Assembly (NCBI GenBank): GCA_021234155.1 | Contig: JAJEKV010000026.1 | Coordinates: 17,777,147-17,841,146, forward strand | Direction of reading: 5' to 3' | DNA from: Isoetes taiwanensis | Lineage: Eukaryota > Streptophyta > Lycopodiopsida > Isoetales > Isoetaceae | DNA length: 64,000 nt | Part shown: one piece after another, positions 55,005 to 64,000 of the stretch | Layout: the number at the start of each line of letters is the position of its first letter | Numbering within the stretch: position 1 is the first letter of the stretch | Position numbers and translations under genes: made by a program | The notes under the pieces: generated by a model | Told to the model about the DNA's origin: nothing | The model's database searches: none | The model's input: the letters and a program-made list of their open reading frames with translations, nothing else

Positions 55005-57450
55005 TGGGAGCTTGGCGATTTTTGAAGAATGCGAGGAGGATGCTTCTACCGATTCATCACAATATGATTGATTTATGGCCGTAAGTGATTTTGCTTTTGA
55101 AAATATTGACAATGCTGCAAGTTTTGAGGATTTAGAAGATGAAGACAATGCGAGGACCAAATGTGGAGTATGATCCCTTGGAAGAGGAGCGTTACATTCA
55201 ATGGTTTCCTCCTATTCTGTTATCGCCTCTGGCGAGGGCTACATTTTAACGAAGCTTCATATTATTTGATGGTGCATTGTGTCCAAAATTCCGTCCATCC
55301 CTTTGTTCAAGATGTCCTTCAAGCGGATCCTAATTTTCTGCGAGGGTATGTTAAGCCAAACACAAAAGCCACGAGATACACAAATCATAACGAGGTGGTC
55401 GAGCTTCTAGGGAGAAGTTGCAAGTCCATCTGAGAATCTCGTCTTCTCTTGCGCTTGACCTTTGGCAAATGGCTCTACATCCCACCATCATGGATGTGGA
55501 AAAAATCATCTTTGAGCTCATGTCGAAGGTGGTCTCGCCACTTGCCTATATGTCCTACCCTAGATAACATCAAGAAGGTATGGCAGATTGGAGCCAAGTT
55601 TCATGGCATTCGGAAGATTATGTGAGGCAATGCATAGAGTATGTGGGTGCGGTTCCGTCCGTGAAGCCCTCACGAGGAGACAAGAGTTATTCAATTATGA
55701 GGAGATAGTGCCATATCACTCCTTGGAAAGTCGAGTGGAAGCGGTTACAAATAGATCCTGCGGGGCGCCATACCAGGGGGATTGGATGAATGATATGATA
55801 TGTGTTGATTACATCTGTCATCCGAGGGGAAGTGCAAGGCGTGGTACGTAATGGGGAAGGCGGACAAGAAGGAGTTTCAAGATAAGATGCGGGTTTCGTC
55901 TTCGCACAATGATCACCAGAGCAATCCAGAATGCGAATAGTTACGCCACAATACACATTTGTGTTGGGCATGATGGACACAACCGTGGGTGCGAAGATGG
56001 CGAGTGGTCGGCCCTTGCATCCCTCACATTGCGAGGTATTTTGCTAACATCTTTCTTGGACACGAGATATTTTCAAGCTGTGTGGACTAATATGTTAGAG
56101 AGAGAAAAGAAGTTGTGTCGCACCACCACACCAGTGGAGAGAGCCACTTATCGCTTTAAGGTGGCCCACGAGGGCATATGGCACATTGTTTACCACTTAC
56201 ATTATAAAGGTATGTACACTTATCCAACATGGAAGGAATGAAATAAGTTTTTCTTGTTTTTTGGTTAACCACGCCTATTGTGTTGCAGGATCATTACTCG
56301 GACCAGATTGGGATGCCGTAGAGAGTGGGATGGATGCTTGGGTTAGATCAGGAAAGGTCATATACCACCAACCCTATGCACCCGACCATGATGACCCGAC
56401 TAATCGGCCTTGGATTGTTGTCATCGGGACAAATGGATCTTTGGAACAAGCTATAAAATGCAGATCCAAATGGTGGTTGGACCATGGATTCCACGTTCAG
56501 AACTAACATGTATGGTTGTCCACTATATGGTGCACATGTCCCCTAATCTCAATGGTATCGGCGTTACATTTTTCTACATCTTTGTGCACCATTGTCCCAG
56601 GAAGCACCATGAGAGATTGGCATTGGGGGTGGCCTGGCGTGCAGTCTTTACCCGCATGGGCAGCGTTCGACCTAGGGCTATTATGATAGACCTCGATACT
56701 TGTGAAGCGGCGGCATTAGATGATGTCATTCTCGAGGACCCGCATTCTTTGGCTAGGGGAGACGGGTGAACCCTTTATGGAAGTTATTATGTAATGCATA
56801 TTATATCGCGTAATGTATGTATTGTCTGCGGATCGCATGTCATGTTCTTCGCGTGTTGGTTCCATAGGAAGCTTGAGGTGTGGCTAAAGTATCTACTACC
56901 AAGGTAATTCCTCTATTACGTGTACATATGGCATCACCTCGAAATTAGTTAATCGCTATCCCCTTGCGGAGGTTCCAGTCAAGCAAGAAAGAAAGCGACT
57001 ATTCTTGCCTTTCTCTCATGATGGACAGAGTTCTACCTTGCCAAGCATAATCTCGCTTGTATAAGATCCTCCATCCGGTCTGTTAGTGTAGATGGAATTG
57101 AAGCCCCAAAGGGCACAATGGAGCGGCCCGAAAGAAAGTCGCCCTCATGCTTGTAAAGAAAAAAACAGCGACTCTTCAAAAGTGGGTTGATATAACGACA
57201 ATGCGGTTTGTGAGAATCCGGTGGCGAAGAAAGAGCTGGGGCAGATTATCGGGGAGGTATGCGTGATGTCAGATTGCTTTCGGTTCATGAGATAGCCCCG
57301 CACCTATGAAGTTCAAAGGGTCTTATGCATTGCGAGGCTTTCTTTGCATCGGGGACCTCTCTATCCATCTAGATCGCTGGTCCCGCCGACAAGAACCACC
57401 TCTCCGCTGGAGGTAGGCCAAGGGGTGGAACAAGCATACGTTTGAAGTTT
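55005..57450 (+). pseudogene. MULE-like transposase gene, copy 3
   Basis: Same gene. The core is still recognisable (NMYGCPLYGAHV near 56,505; MIDLDTCEAAALDDV near 56,685), but the exon 1 ATG is displaced (MGSLAIFEECEED-like text) and frame breaks occur about every 50-100 bp. Breaks fall where copy 2 has CAG, CTG or ACG words. Confidence 0.7.
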
Positions 57451-57462
57451 CAGGGCGAAGAA

Positions 57463-57939
57463 ATTTAGAAGCGATGTTATGTTGTACTCTACTATCTTTG
57501 CATCATGACACTATGATATACTAATTTGCACACTCACCCGGTTTTGGTCCTTTGTTGAAAACATCGGTTTTGGTAGGTCTACATGTCCTATAACCACGAT
57601 TGCAAATTAAGCGGAGTGTTGCAAACACTCCGTTCAAAGATTCCTTGAAAAAACAGCCTGATCTAGAAAATGACACTTTTTTCCTTCTAATTGGGAATTC
57701 CAATAGGCTTAATTTTTTTACCTCTTTTGGCCCCTAGTGTAAAATAACTTGAATTTGCCAAAACCAACACTTGAAAAGGGGAAGAATTTTAGACATGCTT
57801 TTGTATTCTCAAAAAGTACTATCTTGAAAACACCAGAATGTAGTGAATAAAATAATTATTATATAATGAAGAGTGTTTCAATGATACAATTTGTAACATC
57901 ACATGGTGGTCAGTATTAATGTTTTTTGGAAAAGACAGA
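57463..57939. other. Unique spacer after the tandem array
   Basis: AT-rich, no frame of note. It is probably the 3' flank of the minus-strand methyltransferase-like gene. Confidence 0.5.
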
Positions 57940-59400
57940 CTAAAGGTCCAAATCGAAGTCTTCATCATGCTTTTTGCTTGATTCTAACGTGCCGATTTCT
58001 GATCGATCCTTTTCTTGTGCCTTACCCTTGTCTACTTTTGCAGTGTCTTCAGGAATGGTAGCTAGTGCCACTTCTTTCAGCTCTGCAAAAGTAGCTTCAT
58101 CCTCTAAAGAGCTAGTGAATGGAGGCTGTATCTCAGAAGAGGTCAGCTTGGCAAAATCGGATGAGGATTTGGCCCCTAACTCTTGGTGCTCATCTGGTAG
58201 GGTAGGCAAGGCTGCAAGTCTCATCTTGATGAATTGCACAGCTTCTTTATCAATGTCCACTGCTACACAATTCCGGCCCTTCCTAAGTGCACAAGCTATT
58301 GTTGTACCAGAGCCAGAGAAGGCATCAAGCACCCAATCTCACGGGCGTGAAAACATGTGTCTAGGAGATGGTTGATTTGCACTTTGAGGCTTACGGTAGT
58401 GATTAACAATTCTACCTTGTGCACTAGGGTCCTAGAACTTTTGAAGCACGGCTGGAAATTCCAACACATTAGAAAAATGCGCATGTCACGTGTTAAAATG
58501 CTCCATGGTGCGTTTTCCATCGAAACTCCAGTAAGCAACATGGAGGTATTCAACCTTTTCAAAGAATCTCGCCCGCCGCTTATGGTAGTTTATATTTGTT
58601 TTGTACACAGCCAGAAATTAGAGTTGGTGTCACTAATCTAAAACAGAACAAGAAACAAACAAAGAGAACAAGTCAAAGGCAATTATATTACGGAATAGAA
58701 AACTAAAACAAAAGAAGAAACAAGCCCAGCATTATTCAGGAATAAAGTACTCACCAAACCAAATTCTCATAACCCGCCTTGCACGGGGATCCGGGTGAGT
58801 TTTAAACGTGGACTCCACAAGGCGATTGCATGCTTTCGAGTGAAACACACGACAAGAGGCGCGGTCTTGGCCGTTGTGACTTGTTTGATGCGTCGATTTA
58901 AAAGCATTAAACTCACGAAAATTTAAAAAGGTTGGTCGATGCGTCGAACGGCTGTCCTTTAGTTTAAAGCCATAAGGAAGGTCCCGCAATCACCCGGTGT
59001 GAAATCTTGTGGCTTTCTTGTCCCAACCAAATTAGTGCAGTCCCCGTGAATGATGGAAAACAAATTGTTTTGGTCAAATAAATTAAACTTTTCATAATCA
59101 GAAGGCTCCACATCTAGAGTTCTCCTCTCTGCCAGTGTTCTTTCTTCTCGTGCCAGTCTGACGAGGTGCATGAAACCTTCTGGCAGGTCCTTATTTTTCT
59201 TCTTGTTCTGCAAACAAAGGGGAGATTGAGACAGAGACAAGTAAAGTATGACGTGTTTAGTCAGCGTACCCATCCTTCAAAATTTGGTGCGTACTGAAGC
59301 ATACGCTCGTCGGATGTAGCTATGGGATAAAGCTCCTTGCACCTCTCCCACGTCTCCACGTTGAGTTGCTCCATCAGACATGTCTGGCAGGTGATAACAT
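57940..59400 (-). pseudogene. N4/N6-type DNA methyltransferase catalytic region
   Basis: In minus-strand order, the first exon (59,396-59,270) reads CQTCLMEQLNVETWERC and LQYAPNFEGW. Intron 59,269-59,208 follows (GTACGC...TTTGCAG, phase 0). The next exon has LPEGFMHLVRLAREERTLAE and FSIIHGDCTNLV. After a small frame disturbance comes DLPYGFKLKD (near 58,985, motif IV, DPPY-like). An intron of about 110 bp follows (GTGAGT at 58,756 to TTTTAG near 58,637). The last exon has YLHVAYWSFDGKRTMEHF, YRKPQSANQPSPRH and VLDAFSGSGTTIACALRKGR (motif I, 58,337-58,278), then NCVAVDIDKEAV and a Glu/Lys-rich tail ending at 57,940. Motif IV before motif I is the beta-class arrangement of PF01555 enzymes, which transfer methyl from AdoMet to N4 of cytosine or N6 of adenine. 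The last exon is one frame with stops at 58,486, 58,432 and 58,339. Enzymes of this kind are known from bacteria, bdelloid rotifers and Marchantia. It could be a pseudogene, or a live gene with consensus errors. Confidence 0.8.
59208..59269 (-). other. Intron of the methyltransferase-like gene
   Basis: The 62 bp GTACGC...TTTGTTTGCAG segment joins PNFEGW to NKKKNKDLPEGF in frame. Its presence supports a eukaryotic nuclear gene rather than bacterial contamination. Confidence 0.75.
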
Positions 59401-59530
59401 TTTTTTGGCTAGAAAGAAAAACACAACCTTTTTAGCAGTTAAAAAGAGAAAACGCGAAGTAAACTATCTTCCTGCCACCTAAAGTTATTCTAGAATACAA
59501 GCGCTGTAATCAATATTTTTCTTGTTGCAG

Positions 59531-59720
59531 AAGTGTATTCCAGAATACACTTTAACTGCAAAGAAGAAGCGAAAGTGTATTCTGGAATACACTTCTACAA
59601 TGCAACAAGTTAGAGTGTGTAGACCCGTATCGTTTTTTCACGACTCAAAGGAGTAAAAGTGTATTCTGGAATACACTTTTACACTACAAGAAGAGAGAAC
59701 GTGTATTCTGGAATACACTT
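59531..59720. repeat. Palindrome array inside the methyltransferase gene
   Basis: Four near-perfect palindromes of the form AGTGTATTCYRGAATACACT lie at 59,532-59,551, 59,574-59,593, 59,658-59,677 and 59,699-59,718, with a weaker relative (TTATTCTAGAATACAA) at 59,500. They fall between coding blocks, so probably in an intron. Arms of 9-12 bp flank a central CCAG, CTGG or TCTGGA core. Confidence 0.95.
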
Positions 59721-59819
59721 TCGTTCCATCGAGGGTGCGAAAGCATTTCCAGGAGCACTAGATTGCTGTTATCTGGACAGAAATCTACAAGTGAAAAGGC
59801 AGCAATAATTGTATGCTTA

Positions 59820-61440
59820 CTTGTGCAACTCCTTCGACATTTCTTCGAGTGTGAACTCCTTGTCCACCACCTTTTGCAGAAGCTGTTCTAATAATTGATT
59901 GTCAAGAAACCCTGCATCTCCTCCTCATTGCTGATGGTCATTTCTTTCTTTGGGACGTCACGCCTTTTCTTCTTCTCAGGCACCTTTCCCTTACTTTTTA
60001 GCTCACCGCTCAAACATATTAAATATTTAGGATTCTGAAGCTCCCGGATCTGCAAACAAATTAAAAAACTTAGAAGCTAGTTGCACACTAAATCTTATTC
60101 GGAATACGCTTGTAACCTTTAATTCGCCATCCCCGAACGCTAAATTTGAAACCAATTGTCATGACCAATGATTGATGCGGATTTGTTAAGCCTCGTCATT
60201 ATTTAAGGCAACACTCAATGGCACAAACTTCTTTAAGTTCAAGAGATCTCGTGGCTTTTTGAGATCCTCTCCATACTTTTTCCTTGAAAATAACATATTC
60301 TCGTGCATGAATCTGATTTTGTCGACAAAGCTCATTTTTAACTTGTACTCGTTGTCGGGCGTTGTGAGTGTTGGTAACGATTTTGGCTTCCCTCGTCGGT
60401 CAAACCACGAAAGAAAGCCTGAGAGAGAATGGACAATTACCTAGGATTTTTTTTTCCTTGTATAATTGCCTCCTTGCCTTAAAACATGGTTCCCACCCAA
60501 AACATAATGCGTATATGTGTCCGCATTTTCTCTATCGTACTCTGCAGGAGTTGTGCACGCTCTCTATCAACAAGAACAACAATTGAGCTACATGCATTGG
60601 GATTGCTCCGGATTACATCCTTGAGGTTCCTTAGATGGTCTGCATATATCTTTCGAACCTGCGGTGGTGGATTCTCGCCTTCATTTTTGGAGGAAGCTTC
60701 ATAGTGGACCGGCAAATAAATGACACCTTGCACAAATTTGTAATGGGGTTTATTTCTTCCATTTTCTCTTTGTTTTATCAACTTTTTTTTTTCTTTGATG
60801 GCAACGCAGGTGCTTTGCCTTTCCCCCTTCTTCTTCTTGTGTACATCCTCGGGAGCATCTTCCATTTCAATGATAGCCGTTTTCTTTTCTTAGGCTCTTT
60901 AGCAGCCACGGTTTGCTCCCCTTCTTTCTTTGGTGGTGGAGGGTGGTCACTCTTCCGAACCTGATGAACTCATGGATGGGCTCGAGACCCGTGATGGACT
61001 CCTTGATAAATTCCTCGATCTTCCTCTTCCCCTTGTTCGACTCTCGGTAGGGGAAGTCCTCGCTCGTTATTGCTTGAATGTAATTAATGATGGCGAGAGC
61101 GACCTCTTGTTCACGTAGTGAGAAACATACTTATAAAGAGGATGTGGATTTACCTTCACAAGTCTAAGGTAGGATTCATCAACATGAATAAAGCCTTGAG
61201 ATGTCTGAAAAGACAATCTCCCTCCCTTACCGGTCTGCCCAGCTACCTCACTCACGGACAGGATGGTGCCCATGCAGACAAATTCCTCACATCGTGACTT
61301 TTGGTTCCGGGTCTGACAGACATGTAGAAAAGTCGTGTCTTTGTACTTTCCGAAGTACCCTTCAAAAACCATTGAGTTTGCAAAGCCAGAGATAGCAGCG
61401 ATCCGACTCCTCAACCCTTCTCCTGGGGGTGCGGTTTGCA
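59820..61440 (-). pseudogene. N-terminal part of the methyltransferase-like gene
   Basis: Five coding blocks in order on the minus strand. Block 1 is 61,440-61,067 (FANSMVFEGYFGKYKDTTFL, KSRCEEFVCMGTILSVSE, GFIHVDESYLRLVKVNPHPL). Block 2 is about 61,110-60,960 (EVALAIINYIQAITSEDFPY, KRKIEEFIKES). Block 3 is 60,950-60,480 (PPPPKKEGEQ, YKFVQGVIYLPVHYEASSKN, VVLVDRERAQLL). Block 4 is about 60,440-60,195 (FLSWFDRRGKPKSLPTL, MSFVDKIRFMHENMLFSRKK, LNLKKFVPLSVAL). Block 5 is about 60,055-59,820 (IRELQNPKYLICLSG, LLEQLLQKVVDKEFTLEEMS). Blocks 1-3 are linked by frame changes, 4 and 5 probably by introns. I recognise no domain; the extension would be about 450 residues, far longer than in bacterial enzymes. 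Block 1 could be a bromo-adjacent-homology-like beta fold, but that is only a guess. Confidence 0.55.
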
Positions 61441-61716
61441 GACGATTTTAAGAGGCTTCTTCATTTGTTTTCTTGCACATGTATGTTGCAAATTTGTGTA
61501 AACACGACCTTGTTAGAAAAAACAGTAGCAAAGAACTATTCCAGAATACAAAATGGCTTACAAAAAGGGAAAAAAGAGGGCAAAAAGAGGACAAAAATGT
61601 CAAAAAAGCACTGCAATCTTGACAAAAAAAGTGGTCTAAACAAGCTAAAAATGCAGCAAGAACGCCTAAATTAACTAAAAAACGCAAGGAAAAGTAACCC
61701 CTAAAACCTAAAAACA
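61441..61716. other. 5' flank of the methyltransferase-like gene
   Basis: No frame with motifs. It contains one half-degenerate palindrome word (TATTCCAGAATACA, 61,541-61,554). Confidence 0.45.
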
Positions 61717-62038
61717 GGGTAAAAGCATGTTAGGGTGTCCCTTAAAAAGTATTATTTAGTGACCAAAAAGGTACCTAAAAAGGTAGCCAGGACTGGGTAC
61801 TAGGTACCTGTATAATATCTCAATATAAGGTATGTTTTAGAACTTTTTATATATATATTGGTCTCCGATAGCATTATCTTTATCTTAGCTTTGAATATTA
61901 CCATGTCCTTGACTTTTATTTTGGATTTTTGTGTTAGTTTTAATGAAAAGAAAAATGAGAAAGTACCCAGTTTTGAAGTACCTAGTGTATGTACTTTTGC
62001 AGGTTCCAAAAGTGGTACACCCTAACATGCTTTTACCC
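61717..62038. mobile_element. 322 bp terminal-inverted-repeat element (MITE)
   Basis: The ends begin GGGTAAAAGCATGTTAGGGT on both strands and match for 23 of 24 bases, with looser GTACC-rich subterminal similarity. AACA flanks both sides (61,713-61,716 and 62,039-62,042), a possible 4 bp target duplication. It has no coding capacity. The superfamily is not assignable by eye. The right edge abuts a palindrome cluster. Confidence 0.75.
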
Positions 62039-62043
62039 AACAC

Positions 62044-62185
62044 GAAAGTGTATTCCGGAATACACTTTGAGGCACATCTGGTAAAGTGTATTCCGAATAC
62101 ACTTTCGCTCGAAGTGGAGGGCGAAAGTGTATCGGGAATACACTTTCGCCTTCGAAAGGGAGGCAAAAGTGTATTCGGAATAAGA
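62044..62185. repeat. Second palindrome array
   Basis: AAAGTGTATTCCGGAATACA at 62,045-62,064 (completed by CTTT), a one-base-shorter copy at 62,084-62,106, GAAAGTGTATCGGGAATACA at 62,123, and a half-site AAAGTGTATTCGGAATA at 62,165. Further degenerate words follow at 62,310, 62,381, 62,415 and 62,487. The central core here is CCGG-like rather than CTGG. Confidence 0.9.
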
Positions 62186-62560
62186 AATGCATACGCAAAT
62201 GATTGCACGTTGTACTTTCAATCGACCGCCCATGGTTTCTATGTGAATGGAATACAGTCACGAATATAATAATCGAAGCGCTTGGCGCCGGGCGATTTGA
62301 GCTCGAGACTGGAATACACTGGCTGGCTGCGCAAATTTCCTTTTAAAGGTATCATTTCGGGTTTGTTCTTTTCTATGTGATCCGAATACGCTTTTGCTTT
62401 ACTATCCTACTCTTGTGTATTCGAGAATAGCTTTTATTTTGACTTTCACTTGATTAGTTTGGAACTTCTACTTGTACCCACGCGGGTGTATTCGGAAATA
62501 AGAAAAGCTCGCATTACTGTAAAGTTTCTTAAATCTCTTTACTATTTTGCGCTTGTCAAG
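62186..62560. other. Spacer with scattered degenerate palindrome words
   Basis: GGAATACACTGG, TCCGAATACGCTTTTGC and GTGTATTCGAGAATAGC are decayed relatives of the arrays on either side. No gene is recognised. Confidence 0.5.
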
Positions 62561-62564
62561 ATGA

Positions 62565-63280
62565 CGAACCGCCGTGGAACAAGCTTCCACCACCTTTTGT
62601 TGTCTCAAGCTGCCTCTGGTTCTCGAGGGACACGCTTGGGAACAACGTCATTTCTAGTGAAGACCCGGAGATTCTCCTCCTTACCTACCGCTTCATCGTT
62701 GTTGCTTCGAAGACACACCCAGGAGTCCAAAGACATACCGGATTTCCACCACCCTTCCAAATAGTCACCAAGTCCACAGAGACAAAGATTAATCGGCATC
62801 TCCTTCCAAAGAATCACCACCAGTTCGGAGCAGGTTGCCACCACCCTTTGTTCCATCCCCGGGACCTACAGAAGCTCCACAACAAAGGGTGCTCAAGAAC
62901 AAGCTACCCCCTTTTTTTGTAGTTTCGCCTTCGTTGCAAACATACAAGGAACACAGAAAACACAGAAGACTGTGAGATTCAGTACAATTTCTCTCACCAG
63001 GACTTCACTACAAATGAGGACGACGCTCCAGCATGCACTCCTCTTCACACAACAACGGTTGTGACACATGGATTTGCAGAATTCCAAATCCGCTCCTAAA
63101 GGAGATGTTTGCAAGAACTCCTTTTCAAGATGGTATGAAGAAAGCCTGATGCCACAACCTCTTATGGGCCATCACCATCCTTTAACACCATACTCGCCTA
63201 TTCCGGGAACAACTTCACGTGGTCTGTTTTTCCTCTACAAGCACACCACTCGTGACAGAGGGAAGTCACCCCCGTGAGTA
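62565..63280 (+). pseudogene. Pro-rich coding remnant
   Basis: A PPPF word recurs in plus-strand frames: NKLPPPFVVSS (about 62,580), GFPPPFQIV (about 62,741), LPPPFVPSPGPTEAPQQ (about 62,836) and NKLPPFFVVSPS (about 62,898). This suggests a Pro-rich, repeat-built N-terminal region. A later 69-codon frame (63,068-63,277) contains SKSAPKGDVCKNS and SRWYEESLMPQPLMGHHHP. Product not recognised; frames change several times. Confidence 0.3.
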
Positions 63281-64000
63281 GAAGTTTCATCGAAGATGAA
63301 GACACCAACGAGGAACAAAGAGATTACATGTTCTCAAGCCAATCTTCAAAGAAATTCAAGGTGGATTTTGGTTTGAGGGCGTGCTCCTCTCAAGAAGAAG
63401 AAGAAATCTTATGGATGAACACAAAATGAGGAGACTTTTTGAGAACTAAATGCTGCTCATTAGGTTGCATCAACAGATTTAATATGGCTAAATTACGAAA
63501 GCGCTAGAGACAACTACAGGTTCCATGACATTGGCGAGACCGTAATGCCTACTTAGCTTATCATGTAAGACCAGACCGCAACACCTTCTTGCACTACATT
63601 AACCGCCAAGAAGTTTGCCGAAATGCTTTATGGTTGTCCACCGTTTAGGGTCCACCGTAATGTCTAGAATACACAAAAGATCGACAAAAATCCAGCAATC
63701 GATGATCATTGTGGACCAAGAAGAGTTGTAACCATGCATGCCCTTGCTTTGTGTCATGGATGGAGAAATATTTTAGAGAAACATGTGAGAAGCTACCTAA
63801 CAAAGAACATGTATCATTTAACCGATAACATCACCAAAAAAGATGTTTTTAATGAGTACAAAGAGACTTGCACTCAGCCAAAGACATCTCTTACTCACAC
63901 TTCACCGTGAGTGGAAAAGTGAATTCGGTCTTGTGAAAATTCCTAGAAAACATAGAATGTCCATTTTGCTCGAGGTGTGCGTAATTAAAGAGTCAACGAA
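63281..64000 (+). pseudogene. Unidentified coding remnant, continues past the window
   Basis: A plus-strand stretch reads SRSFIEDEDTNEEQRDYMFS (about 63,276), then RDRNAYLAYHVRPDRNTFLH (about 63,539, with a frame change), HCGPRRVVTMHALALCHGW (about 63,703) and WRNILEKHVRSYLTKNMYHL up to about 63,820. Composition is coding-like and residues are mixed; I recognise no family. It is in the opposite orientation to the methyltransferase-like gene. Confidence 0.3.

Larger units (their letters stand above)
49018..57462. repeat. Tandem unit, copy 3
   Basis: About 8.45 kb, ending at GAAGTTTCAGGGCGAAG where unique sequence resumes. Long stretches are identical to copy 2 (for example 53,140-53,560 against 44,690-45,090), but its MULE-like gene is damaged by many short replacements. 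Confidence 0.9.

Noticed and set aside
59531..62185. CRISPR-like array
   Set aside because: Repeats are palindromes with irregular spacing, no unique spacers of constant length and no cas genes, in a eukaryotic window.

Overview
This is a nuclear window from a plant, probably a non-seed plant (bryophyte, lycophyte or fern), although the lineage is an inference. The evidence is plant-type Ty3/gypsy, LINE, Helitron, Tourist-like and MULE remnants, GT-AG introns of 60-80 bp, TATA-box genes, a histone H3-type pseudogene, and a bacterial-style N4/N6 DNA methyltransferase gene of a kind reported in bryophytes. There are no operons, no bacterial genes in their native setting, and no RNA genes that I can recognise. 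Almost every coding stretch is broken by stops and small indels.

Layout. 1-5.8 kb: a decayed plus-strand Ty3/gypsy element with primer binding site, gag, reverse transcriptase, RNase H, integrase and the start of a 3' LTR. 5.8-19 kb: mostly featureless DNA with two LINE remnants (11.3-12.2 and 14.4-14.6 kb) and a 1.0 kb Tourist-like element (13.1-14.1 kb). 19-21.7 kb: an H3/CENH3-like pseudogene, a telomere-like patch and unidentified coding remnants. 21.7-24.3 kb: a Helitron with intact ends and an Alba-like gene fragment. 24.3-28 kb: a tandem cluster of three related small coiled-coil genes, each with a TATA box about 90-100 bp before the ATG and hairpin elements (GATCACACGACGCGAAA arms) near its flanks; the third gene is split by a foldback MITE whose removal restores the frame exactly. 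28-30.2 kb: a minus-strand gene of an unidentified, probably transposon-associated family.

31.1-57.5 kb: a second Helitron carrying a 1.7 kb pyrimidine tract runs into three tandem copies of an 8.1-8.5 kb unit. Each unit holds, in order, Helitron end, LINE RT piece, minus-strand gypsy pieces, a GGAAACCCTTCC hairpin array and a plus-strand MULE-like transposase gene with introns. Copy 2 is the most intact. Differences among copies are concentrated in short patches at CAG/CTG/ACG-type words, which may mean consensus error at modified bases.

57.9-61.4 kb: a multi-exon, minus-strand DNA methyltransferase-like gene with motifs HGDC, DLPYGF and DAFSGSGTT. Near-perfect palindromes built on AGTGTATTCYRGAATACACT occur inside one of its introns and again beyond its 5' end, next to a 322 bp terminal-inverted-repeat element. 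This gene-plus-palindrome arrangement and the coiled-coil/hairpin cluster are the two least explained systems here. The last 1.5 kb holds a Pro-rich coding remnant that I cannot identify.
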